DNA from: Anomaloglossus baeobatrachus
Lineage: Eukaryota > Chordata > Amphibia > Anura > Aromobatidae
NCBI RefSeq assembly: GCF_048569485.1
Contig: NC_134364.1
Location: 130,239,089-130,303,088, forward strand
DNA length: 64,000 bases
Direction: 5' to 3'
The notes below the pieces were generated by a model, which saw only the letters and a program-made list of their open reading frames with translations, made no database searches and was not told where the DNA came from. The translations under genes and the position numbers were made by a program. Positions 15,401-24,868 of the stretch are shown piece after piece. The stretch's first letter is position 1, and each line of letters opens with the position of its first letter.

Positions 15401-18400
15401 CCCCCACCACTACCAGTACGTGACCGTCAGCTCCCCACCACTACCAGTACAGGACCGTCAGCCCCCACCACTACCAGTACAGGACCGTCAGCCCCCACCA
15501 CTACCAGTACAGGACCGTCAGCCCCCACCACTACCAGAACAGGACCGTCAGTCCCCCACCACTACCAGTACAGGACCGTCAGCCCCCCACCACTACCAGT
15601 ACAGGACCGTCAGCCCCCCACCACTACCAGTACAGGACCGTCAGCCCCCCACCACTACCAGTACAGGACCGTCAGCCCCCCACCACTACCAGTACAGGAC
15701 CGTCAGCCCCCCACCACTACCAGTACAGGACCGTCAGCCCCCCACCACTACCAGTACAGGACCGTCAGCCCCCCACCACTACCAGTACAGGACCGTCAGC
15801 CCCCCACCACTACCAGTACAGGACCGTCAGCCCCCCACCACTACCAGTACAGGACCGTCAGCCCCCCACCACTACCAGTACAGGACCGTCAGCCCCCCAC
15901 CACTACCAGTACAGGACCGTCAGCCCCCCACCACTACCAGTACAGGAGCGTCAGCCCCCACCACTACCAGTACGTGACCGTCAGCCCCCACCACTACCAG
16001 TACAGGACCGTCAGCCCCCCCCACCACTACCAGTACAGGACCGTCAGCCCCCCACCACTACCAGTACAGGACCGTCAGCCCCCCCACCACTACCAGTACG
16101 TGACCGTCAGCCCCCACCACTACCAGTACAGGACCGTCAGCCCCCCACCACTACCAGTACAGGACCGTCAGCCCCCCACCACTACCAGTACAGGACCGTC
16201 AGCCCCCACCACTACCAGTACAGGACCGTCAGCCCCCCACCACTACCAGTACAGGACCGTCAGCCCCCCCACCACTACCAGTACAGGACCGTCAGCCCCC
16301 CACCACTACCAGTACAGGACCGTCAGCCCCCCACCACTACCAGTACAGGACCGTCAGCCCCCCACCACTACCAGCACAGGACCGTCAGCCCCCCCACCAC
16401 TACCAGTACAGGACCGTCAGCCCCCACCACTACCAGTACAGGACCGTCAGCCCCCCACCACTACCAGTACAGGACCGTCAGCCCCCCACCACTACCAGTA
16501 CAGGACCGTCAGCCCCCCACCACTACCAGTACAGGACCGTCAGCCCCCACCACTACCAGTACAGGAGCGTCAGCCCCCCACCACTACCAGTACAGGACCG
16601 TCAGCCCCCCACCACTACCAGTACAGGACCGTCAGCCCCCCACCACTACCAGTACAGGACCGTCAGCCCCCACCACTACCAGTACAGGACCGTCAGCCCC
16701 CCCCACCACTACCAGTACAGGACCGTCAGCCCCCCACCACTACCAGTACAGGACCGTCAGCCCCCCCCACCACTACCAGTACAGGACCGTCAGCCCCCCA
16801 CCACTACCAGTACAGGACCGTCAGCGCCCCACCACTACCAGTACAGGACCGTCAGCCCCCCCACCACTACCAGTACAGGACCGTCAGCGCCCCACCACTA
16901 CCAGTACAGGACCGTCAGCCCCCCACCACTACCAGCACAGGACCGTCAGCCCCCCCACCACTACCAGTACATGACCGTCAGCCCCCCACCACTACCAGTA
17001 CAGGACCGTCAGCCCCCCACCACTACCAGTACAGGACCGTCAGCCCCCCACCACTACCAGTACAGGACCGTCAGCCCCCCACCACTACCAGTACAGGACC
17101 GTCAGCCCCCCACCACTACCAGTACAGGACCGTCAGCCCCCCCCACCACTACCAGTACAGGACCGTCAGCCCCCCCACCACTACCAGTACAGGACCGTCA
17201 GCCCCCCCACCACTACCAGTACAGGACCGTCAGCCCCCCACCACTACCAGTACAGGACCGTCAGCCCCCCACCACTACCAGTACAGGACCGTCAGCCCCC
17301 CCACCACTACCAGTACAGGACCGTCAGCCCCCCCACCACTACCAGTACAGGACCGTCAGCCCCCCACCACTACCAGTACAGGACCGTCAGCCCCCCACCA
17401 CTACCAGTACAGGACCGTCATCCCCCCACCACTACCAGTACAGGACCGTCAGCCCCCCACCACTACCAGTACAGGACCGTCAGCCCCCCACCACTACCAG
17501 TACAGGACCGTCAGCCCCCCACCACTACCAGTACAGGACCGTCATCCCCCCACCACTACCAGTACAGGACCGTCATCCCCCCACCACTACCAGTACAGGA
17601 CCGTCAGCCTCCCCCACCACTACCAGTACAGGACCGTCAGCCCCCCCCACCACTACCAGTACATGACCGTCAGCCCCCCACCACTACCAGTACAGGACCG
17701 TCATCCCCCCACCACTACCAGTACAGGACCGTCAGCCTCCCCCACCACTACCAGTACAGGACCGTCAGCCCCCCCCACCACTACCAGTACATGACCGTCA
17801 GCCCCCCCACCACTACCAGTACAGGACCGTCAGCCCCCCACCACTACCAGCACAGGACAGTCAGCCCCCCACCACTACCAGTACAGGACCGTCATCCCCC
17901 CACCACCACCAGTACAGGACCGTCAGCCCCCCACCACTACCAGTACAGGACCGTCAGCCTCCCACCACTACCAGTACAGGACCGTCAGCCCCCCCACCAC
18001 TACCAGTACATGACCGTCAGCCTCCCCCACCACTACCAGTACAGGACCGTCAGCCCCCCCCACCACTACCAGTACAGGACCGTCAGCCCCCCCCACCACT
18101 ACCAGTACATGACCGTCAGCCCCCCACCACTACCAGTACAGGACCGTCATCCCCCCACCACTACCAGTACAGGACCGTCAGCCTCCCCCACCACTACCAG
18201 TACAGGACCGTCAGCCCCCCCCACCACTACCAGTACATGACCGTCAGCCCCCCCACCACTACCAGTACAGGACCGTCAGCCCCCCACCACTACCAGCACA
18301 GGACAGTCAGCCCCCCACCACTACCAGTACAGGACCGTCATCCCCCCACCACCACCAGTACAGGACCGTCAGCCCCCCACCACTACCAGTACAGGACCGT

Positions 18401-18424
18401 CAGCCCCCCACCACTACCAGTACA

Positions 18425-18500
18425 CCACCATAATAATATGTATTCCCTTTTATAGCGCTATTAATTCCATAGCGCTGTACACACATCATCACTGTCCCCA
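18425..18500. repeat. Interspersed repeat fragment with AGCGCT motifs
   Basis: The segment just outside the minisatellite reads ATAATAATATGTATTCCC, then TATAGCGCTATTAATTCC and ATAGCGCTGTACAC. A related inverted fragment is present at about 21115-21165 (AAAGCGCTGTGGAATTAATA, TATAGCGCTATTA). I recognise this type as a dispersed short repeat of frog and fish genomes, but cannot assign a family. Confidence 0.5.
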
Positions 18501-18557
18501 TTGGGGCTCTCCACAGCGCAGCCTCCTGTGCCCCCTTCTCTCCGCCCCCGGGGTCAC

Positions 18558-18640
18558 CTCTCGCGCAGTCGCTCCGTAATATAATCCTTTCCAGATTTTC
18601 TCTTTCCGCTAAACAGAAGAACCAGCCGGGGAGCCGCCAT
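18558..18640 (-). CDS. PMVK: PMVK exon 1 (phosphomevalonate kinase), partial gene
   Basis: PMVK phosphorylates mevalonate 5-phosphate with ATP to give the 5-diphosphate, in the mevalonate route to sterols and isoprenoids. The exon reads MAAPRLVLLFSGKRKSGKDY followed by ITERLRE, with the last codon split after two bases. From memory this matches the N-terminus of vertebrate PMVK almost residue for residue, including the GKRKSGK phosphate-binding loop typical of this NMP-kinase-like family. The start ATG is at 18640-18638; the frame stays open further upstream, but only this Met matches the family. The donor GAGAG|GTGACC at 18557 closes the exon. All remaining exons lie left of the window, beyond the 18.4-kb array. 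The neighbour PBXIP1 lies upstream on the same strand, the human gene order. Confidence 0.93.
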
Positions 18641-18860
18641 CACTGCCCGGCACCGGAGCCACGCCCACACACAGTGCGGACACGCCCCCGGCACCGCTAA
18701 CCCCGCCCGAACACTGCTAGGTCCGCCCACACACGGCTCGTTTCCGTGACTCCAGGTTCTACTCCCGCCCAGTCTCCAGAGTGAGCCCGCCTCCTGCTCA
18801 CAGTCACGCCACCCAATCAGGAGCATGACAGAGGCGGCGCAGCCAATCACAGGCCGGTTT
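18641..18860 (-). promoter_or_regulatory. PMVK promoter with two CCAAT boxes and an SRE-like site
   Basis: This CpG-rich stretch upstream of the PMVK start has two CCAAT boxes read on the plus strand (18813-18817 and 18843-18847), several CCGCCC/CGCCC GC-box-like elements (about 18650-18735) and GTCACGCCAC at 18803-18812. That decamer resembles the SREBP site of the squalene synthase promoter as I remember it (ATCACGCCAG). SREBP with NF-Y at CCAAT boxes is the known way mevalonate-pathway genes are switched on when sterol is low. There is no TATA box. The transcription start was not located. Confidence 0.65.
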
Positions 18861-18888
18861 TGGCAGCTGTAAGAAAAATCTGTATCCC

Positions 18889-20500
18889 TAACACCCCAGC
18901 CTCCTCTGCAGCCTCCTCTGTCCTTCAGCCTCCTCCATCCAGCCTCCTCTGTCCTCCCTCCTCTGCAGCCTCCTCTGTCCTTCAGCCTCCTCCTCCATCC
19001 AGCCTCCTCTGTCCTCCCTCCTCTGCAGCCTCCTCTGTCCTTCAGCCTCCTCCTCCATCCAGCCTCCTCTGTTCTCCTCTACAAACTCCCATGTCCTTTA
19101 GCCTCCACCCTCCTCTACAGACTCCTCTGCAGCCTCCTTTGTCCTTAAGCCTACAGACTCAACTCCTCTGTCCTCCCTCCAGACTCCTCTACAGTCTCCT
19201 CTGTCCTCCTCTTCAGCTTACTCTGTCTTCCTCCCTCCAGACTCCTCTATCCTCCTCCCTCCAGACTCCTCTACAGTCTCCTCTGTCCTCCTCCCTCCAG
19301 ACTCCTCTAGTCTCCTCTGTCCTCCTCCCTCCAGCCTCTATAGTCTCCTCTGTCCTCCTTCCTCCAGACTCCTCTATAGCCTCCTCTGTCCTCCTTCCTC
19401 CAGACTCCTCTGCAGCCTCCCTTTATTCCCACCAGACTCCTCTGTCCTCCTCCCTTCAGCTCCCTGTCCTCCCTCCAGACTCCTTTGCAGCCTCCTTTGT
19501 CCTCCTCTCCAGCCTAGTCTGTCTTTTTTCCCTCCAGGTTCCTCTGCAGCCTCCTCTGTCCTCCCTCCAGCCTCCTCTGTTCTCCTTCAAGACTTCTGTC
19601 CTTCTCCCTCCATTACCCTCCAGTCTCATCTCTCCTCCCTCCAGACTCCTGTTTAGCTTCCTCTGTCCTCCCTTCAGCTTCCTCTGCTGTTCTTCCTCAA
19701 GACTCCTGTTCTGTCTCCAGCTTCCTCTGTCCTCACTCCAGACTTCTGTCCTCCTCCCTCCAGACTCCTCTGCAGCCTCCTCTCTCCAACCTCCTCTGCA
19801 GCATCTTCAGTCCTCCCTTCAGCCTCTTCTCTCCAGACTCCTCTTAAGCCTCCTCGGTCCTCTGCAGCCTCCTCTGTCCTCCCTCCAGGATCCTCTGCAG
19901 CCTTCTCTTTCCAGACTCCTTTGTCCTCCAGACTTCTCTGCAGACCTCTGTCCTCCTTCCAGATTCCTCTCTCCAGCCTCCTCTGTCCTCTTCCCTCCAG
20001 ACTAATCTGTCCTTTACCTTCCTCCTGAGACACCTGTAGCCTCCTCTATTTTCCTCTACAGCATCTTCTGCCCTCCTCCCAGACTCCTTTGTCCTCAGCC
20101 TTCTCTGCAGACCCCTGTCCTCCTTCCAGAGTCCTCCCTCCAGCCTCCTCTGTCCTCCTCCCTCCTCTGTCCTCCTCCCTCCAAACTCCTCTACAGTCTC
20201 CTGTCCTCCTCCCTCCAGACTCCTCTATAGTCTCCTGTCCTCCTCCCTCCAGACTCCTCTACAGTCTCCTGTCCTCCTCCCTCCAGACTCCTCTACAGTC
20301 TCCTGTCCTCCTCCCTCCAGACTCCTCTACAGTCTCCTGTCCTCCTCCCTCCAGACTCCTCTACAGTCTCCTGTCCTCCTCCCTCCAGACCCCTCTACAG
20401 TCTCCTGTCCTCCTCCCTCCAGACCCCTCTACAGTCTCCTGTCCTCCTCCCTCCAGACTCCTCTACAGTCTCCTGTCCTCCTCCCTCCTGTCTTCCATCC
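18889..20500. repeat. Pyrimidine-rich degenerate minisatellite (CCTCCTCTGCAG / CTCCCTCCAGACTCC)
   Basis: About 1.6 kb of C/T-rich sequence is built from CCTCCTCTGTCCTCCCTCCA-type words. Three clean copies of a longer unit (about 60 bp) lie at 18900-19075. A regular 34-bp unit, with CCAGACTCCTCTACAGTCTC and CTGTCCTCCTCCCT, fills 20170-20490. The middle is degenerate. It lies directly upstream of the PMVK promoter. On the PMVK-sense strand it is an almost pure purine tract. Confidence 0.85.
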
Positions 20501-21226
20501 CCTTTTTCCTCCTGGCTGATTCCTGCTACCTTACAGCAGGTATAGGGGCAGATCACCGTCCTCCCCTGTGAGTGCCCTCACCGCTGCGTCTGATCATCGC
20601 CTGCAGTAGTGCCTGGGTCACGGTCCACCCTGCCCCCTCCATCGTGTCGGCTCTTATAATCGACCGTTGTGCTTGTCGTCGTCACTGGGGAACCATTTGC
20701 CAAGAAATGGAGCAGCAGAGGCAGAGTGAAAGGCCACTCATCTGTCCCCTGTCCGGGGTGGTCCACACCCGGCTCTATAGAGCTGCGCTCCTCCCTGCCG
20801 GGTGCGCCTCTGCCCTCGGGTACATTGTAGGGCCCGCTTGTGCATTGTAGGGCCTGTGTGGTATGTCAGATCGCTGCGGGAAAGATTTTGGAGGATCAGT
20901 GTTTTATATTTAATGTAACCAAAAGCATCAGGACCTTGTGCTATGCCTGTCCTCAAGAGAGACTCCCCTCTCCCTCCGTCCCTGGACAGCCTCCTTTACT
21001 CCTCGCACCTTCACCGCCATCCCCCCACTCAGACTCCCCTCCACCTCCCTAGACTCTCCTCGCTACCCGAATTCCCCCCCCCCCCCGATTTCCGCATCCT
21101 AGAATTGCCAATGTATGTAAAGCGCTGTGGAATTAATATTTATTCAGTTATATAGCGCTATTATCTCCTCTGTTACCGACCCTGACTCCCAAACTCCCCT
21201 ACCCTCAACTCTCATGCTTGGGAGAC
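20501..21226. other. Intergenic, no gene recognised
   Basis: This stretch contains short open frames without similarity that I can name, a C-run at 21076-21086, and a dispersed AGCGCT repeat fragment at about 21115-21165. No splice-flanked exon or RNA gene was seen. Confidence 0.6.
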
Positions 21227-21745
21227 CCCTTCGCCCTCGCACCCTTCTCTGCTGCTGGCCCTCGCTCCCCAGACTCCCTTCTGCCCCCCACTCTCGTATT
21301 TGGGATTCCCCTTTGCCCTCGCTCCCCAGACTCCCTTCTGCCCCCCACTCTCGTATTTGGGATTCCCCTTTGCCCTCGCTCCCCAGACTCCCTTCTGCCC
21401 CCCACTCTCGTATTTGGGATTCCCCTTTGCCCTCGCTCCCCAGACTCCCTTCTGCCCCCCACTCTCGTATTTGGGATTCGCCTTTGCCCTCGCTCCCCAG
21501 ACTCCCTTCTGCCCCCCACTCTAGTATTTGGGATTCCCCTTTGCCCTCGCTCCCCAGACTCCCTTCTGCCCCCGACTCTCATGCTTGGGATTCCCCTTTG
21601 CCCTCGCTCCCCAGACTCCCTTCTGCCCCCCACTCTCGTATTTGGGATTCCCCTTTGCCCTCGCTCCCCAGACTCCCTTCTGCCCCCCACTCTCGTATTT
21701 GGGATTCTCCTTTGCCTTTGCACCCTGGACCCCTCTTCGCCACCA
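21227..21745. repeat. 57-bp minisatellite, about 8 units
   Basis: Each unit contains CGCTCCCCAGACTCCCTTCT, GCCCCCCACTCTCGTATTTG and GGATTCCCCTTTGCCCT. Because 57 is a multiple of three, the array is open in several frames on both strands, which accounts for all ORFs here. Copies are nearly identical apart from edge units, one unit with ATGCTTGG and one with CTAGTATT. It is intergenic, between the PMVK promoter and the PBXIP1 3' end. Confidence 0.92.
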
Positions 21746-22189
21746 ATAATCGCTCCCCAGACTCCCCTCCGCCCCAGACTCTCGTACTTGGGAATCCTGT
21801 CTGCTGTGACACCTTTTCCAAAAAAAAAAAAGTTTGCACTCTGAAATACTAAAGCCTGAAAGCCATGAATGTGAGAATACCGGCCTGCATTACTGCTCAG
21901 GAAATTAAGAAAATCAGATATTTAACATACAAAATCGGCCATTTTCTAGTTGCCCAGTCGCCGCGTCATGGCATATCTCGTATACTGGGAACCTACTCTG
22001 TACTGAAGCCGCTCTCGGGGTTACCTCCTGTGTGTGGCACGTAGGAACCACTATTTCCAAGCCAACTGTCAACACCTAGCACCCTGCTATTCTTTATGCT
22101 TGACTGACAGTGGACATCTCCAATTTTCAGGGGTAACCCTCTGCTCAGCATGGACAGGGCAGCCCCCCATAGTATAACACAAAAAACTG

Positions 22190-23298
22190 GAACGTTTTAG
22201 AACTTTTATTTCCAAAGTGCATTAGTTCAGTGAGAATTAAATTAAAACAGCAAACCACAATAAACACACAACAAAATAAAAAGCGACCCAGTGTGTGGAC
22301 GAGAAGAGCAGCGGTGAACGCAGGACCATCCTCCAAGACAATCGGGAGAGGAGCAGCACCAGGCTCCATCTGCAGCGAGGACACTCACCACCCAAGGCCA
22401 GAAGGGAAGGAAACACAAGAAGTACAAGGGCACAGGACAGGTATGGAGACGTCTTCTCTCACAGCTCCACGTCTGGCCTCTGCCCCGCTGCTGCCTGCTG
22501 GGTGGTCTGTCCTTGCTGCCATGGTGGCTGCGTGGTGGCTAGTACAGTGCAGCTAGTAGGTGGCCATTCTACTATGTGTAATTTACGGTTGGTCGGTAGA
22601 GATTGGGGGAAAAAGGTTTCTGCCTCTGTGGCATGGACAGGACCTCTATTAATTGGACCGACTTCCGTCCTTAATCATGAACGTCTTAGCCATTATGGCA
22701 GTGACTGCCACTGAAATCACGTGGACCTCTCTGCCGTGGCCAGAACGATACTATGTAGGGGCAGCTTCTCGGTCATCTACAGCCCGAAGGCCAGGAAAAC
22801 ATAAGGAATAAACCAGAACGGACGTCAGCTTCTAGGTTCGCACCACTCACTGATCGGACGCTTTTTCTCTTCCCGGGGGGGGAAAGGGCAACACTACACC
22901 TCCCCACAACCCAACCCTAATACTGGTGTCAGCACAGATTACTGGTGAGAATGGCTATTATCTTAAAACTATTGTCTATCATCTTCCTATAAGAAAGATC
23001 AAAGCAAAAACAACAACAGCAAAGACGTAACAAGGTGGAAAACTGGAGGGAAAACCCGTTCTGTGGAGCAGAAGGCACGAGATGGAAAGAGAGGGCGAAA
23101 ACCAGCAAATAGTGCAAAGTCCTGGAAGACGTCACGTGGCCATGAGCAGCGAGGACTATGGAAGCGCGTGACGGTAAGGCAGCAACGGGCAATACAACAT
23201 CTTCCCAATTCTACTATCTCCTTAATATGAACACCCCCCTCCAGGCAATGGAAACCATCACTGGGACAGGTGAAGAAAATGAATTGGGGACAAAATGA
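22190..23298 (-). other. PBXIP1: PBXIP1 3' untranslated region
   Basis: This is the sequence downstream of the PBXIP1 stop codon, without coding potential. The only AATAAA on the minus strand near a plausible end is at 22210-22205 (GGAAATAAAAGTTC), so cleavage near 22190 is inferred, giving a 3' UTR of about 1.1 kb. Confidence 0.6.
22205..22210 (-). terminator. Putative PBXIP1 polyadenylation signal AATAAA
   Basis: A canonical AATAAA lies on the minus strand about 1.09 kb after the PBXIP1 stop codon. No other AATAAA was seen on this strand between the stop and this point. Use of the site is inferred. Confidence 0.55.
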
Positions 23299-24868
23299 CT
23301 AATGTCTCCTGGGGAAATTAGGAGGGTCATCGTGCTTGTGGTGGTTGTCCATTGGTCTGCTCTCTTCAGCATTGTTGTGGTGACCATGTCTATCCTTGTG
23401 ATGTCCATGCTTATGGTGGTCTTTGTCCTTGTGATAGTTTCTATCCCGGTCATCCGTATGCCTATGTTCTTTGTCATATTTGTGGTGGTAGTCCTCATCC
23501 CTGTCATCTTTATGCTTATGATCTTTGCCATGCTTGTGGTAGTCCCCATCCTCATGGCTTTTGTCGTGGTGGTAGTCCCCATCCCTGTTGTCCCCATGCT
23601 TATGGTCTTTGTAATACTTATGGTAGTCCCCATGCTTATGGCCCTTGTCATGCTTGTGGTGGTAGTCCCCATCCCCGTCGTTCTTACGATTATGGGTTTT
23701 GTCATGCTTGTGGACGTAGTCCCCATGTTTATGGCTTGTGCCATGCTTGTGGTGGTAGTCCCCATGCTTATGGCCCTGATCATGCTTGTGGTCGTAATCC
23801 CCATCCCTGTTGCCCCTATCCTCATGGACTTTGTCTTGGTTACTGTAGTAATCCCCATGCTCATGACCTTTGTCATGCTTGTGGGGGTAGTTCCTATGCA
23901 CAAGGTCTTTGTCGTGTTTGTGGTGGTAATCCCCATCCTTGTTGCCCCCCTGGTCATGGCCTTTGTCATGCTTGTGGGGGTAGTCCCTATGCTCATGGCC
24001 TTTGTCATGCTTGTGGTGGTAATCCCCATCCCTGTCCTTGGCCATTTCATGCTTTTGATGATAATTTCCATGTTTGTCCTTGTTATGTTTTTGGTAGTCC
24101 TCTTGCCCGTTCCCAGGTTCCTCATATTTGAAGTGGTGCCCTCTACGTCTGCCATCATCCTCCTGCTTCTGGTTGTAACTTACTGTAGGGTAATGTTGAT
24201 TAAATTTGTGATTGAAGTCAGGCTGTCCATGTCTGTGGTCACCACCTGTCCATGGTTTATGATCACGGTGGTCTCCATAACTCTCGGACAACTGATGCAA
24301 CTTGTTGTTGGCGTCTTTCTCACGTTTCTTTGACCAATAATGCTCATGTTCTCTGTCTTCCTTGACTTTATTGGGGCTCTTACCTTTATATTTGTAAGAA
24401 TCTATTCCGGATTCCTCATCAAGAGACGGCTGCTTCTTGTAGGAGTTGTGCTTGTCTTGACGTTTCTTCCAGTCGCCATCTTTCTCATATTTTTTGTCAA
24501 AGTGGCGATCATTGTGTTGACCTCCCCCAGGCTTGTTGTCAGGGTATTTGGGTTTCTTCTCAGAATGGTGGCCATGATGATGAAAAGAGCCATCGTTCCC
24601 AGCATGGTCGTTGTATTTGGGTGATCGGTGGTGGCTTTTGGCATTAGGTTTGTGTTCCTTCTCAAATTTATGGTCAGATTTTTCTTCGTTCGGAGTGTTT
24701 GTAGGCCACATCTTGAGGTCACGGGACTCTACATGGTGGTCAGTCCTGATGGGCTTGTTATCCACGGGATGTTTGTGATTGGAACGGTTGAGACCTTGGT
24801 CATAAGTCTCCAGTTTTCCAGATTGTTTGTAGTACTTCGTTTTCCGCTGCTCATCCTTCTTGGCAAAT
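23299..24868 (-). CDS. PBXIP1: PBXIP1 exon 11: expanded His/Asp/Lys-rich C-terminal tail
   Basis: Acceptor ATTCCTCTTATAG ends at 24869, and the first codon completes KKR then FAKKDEQRKTKYYK, parallel to KKRSGKKDKH of the human end. The exon stays open for 522 codons to a stop at 23301-23299. The first 280 residues are a charged H/K/D/N/Y-rich stretch without clear repeats. From about residue 975 to 1195 it is a tandem peptide repeat with words such as GDYHHKHDKGHEH, HKHGDYHHKH and KDHKHGDNRDGDY, period about 12-17 residues. It ends PPNFPRRH. Such sequence is typical of metal-binding or phase-separating disordered tails; no function is claimed. The mammalian protein ends in a short HSHSHHHHH tract, so this looks like an expansion of the same feature. 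Confidence 0.87.

Larger units (their letters stand above)
1..18424. repeat. 31-bp minisatellite, about 590 units, in PMVK intron 1
   Basis: The unit is 31 bp: a GTCAG, a C-run of five to nine, then CACCACTACCAGTACAGGACC. The array is unbroken from base 1 to 18424, so its left end lies outside the window. Units vary mainly in C-run length and in the AGTACAGGAC segment, which becomes AGTACATGAC, AGTACGTGAC or AGCACGTGAC. It lies 134 bp beyond the splice donor of PMVK exon 1, so it sits inside PMVK intron 1. Because 31 is not a multiple of three, translation cycles through three frames (PPPLPVQDRQ, PTTTSTGPSA, HHYQYRTVS), which explains the long open frames; none is a gene. In the PMVK transcript the RNA is G-rich, with a G5-G9 tract per unit. 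Confidence 0.97.

Noticed and set aside
1-18424. CRISPR array
   Set aside because: Repeats are directly adjacent without unique spacers, and the context is a vertebrate gene.
122-18455. Many long proline/threonine/tyrosine-rich ORFs (up to 811 codons) on the plus strand
   Set aside because: All lie in the 31-bp array, whose period forces rotation through three stop-free frames. No exon borders or domains; starts coincide with ATG/GTG variants of the unit.
18641-18850. Upstream extension of the PMVK exon 1 frame (70 extra codons)
   Set aside because: It crosses the promoter with CCAAT and GC boxes and has no similarity to PMVK; the family start is the Met at 18640.
20572-20850. 92-codon ORF between PMVK and PBXIP1
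   Set aside because: No recognisable family, no splice context, many Cys and His by chance in mixed-composition intergenic DNA.
21127-21852. 241-codon ORF with repeated LPSLPRLPSAPHSR
   Set aside because: 57-bp intergenic array; equally open on the other strand and in another frame.
23302-24333. 343-codon plus-strand ORF rich in V, L, M
   Set aside because: Antisense shadow of the His/Asp/Lys-rich coding repeat of PBXIP1 exon 11; the hydrophobic pattern is the complement of CAT/GAC/AAG codons.
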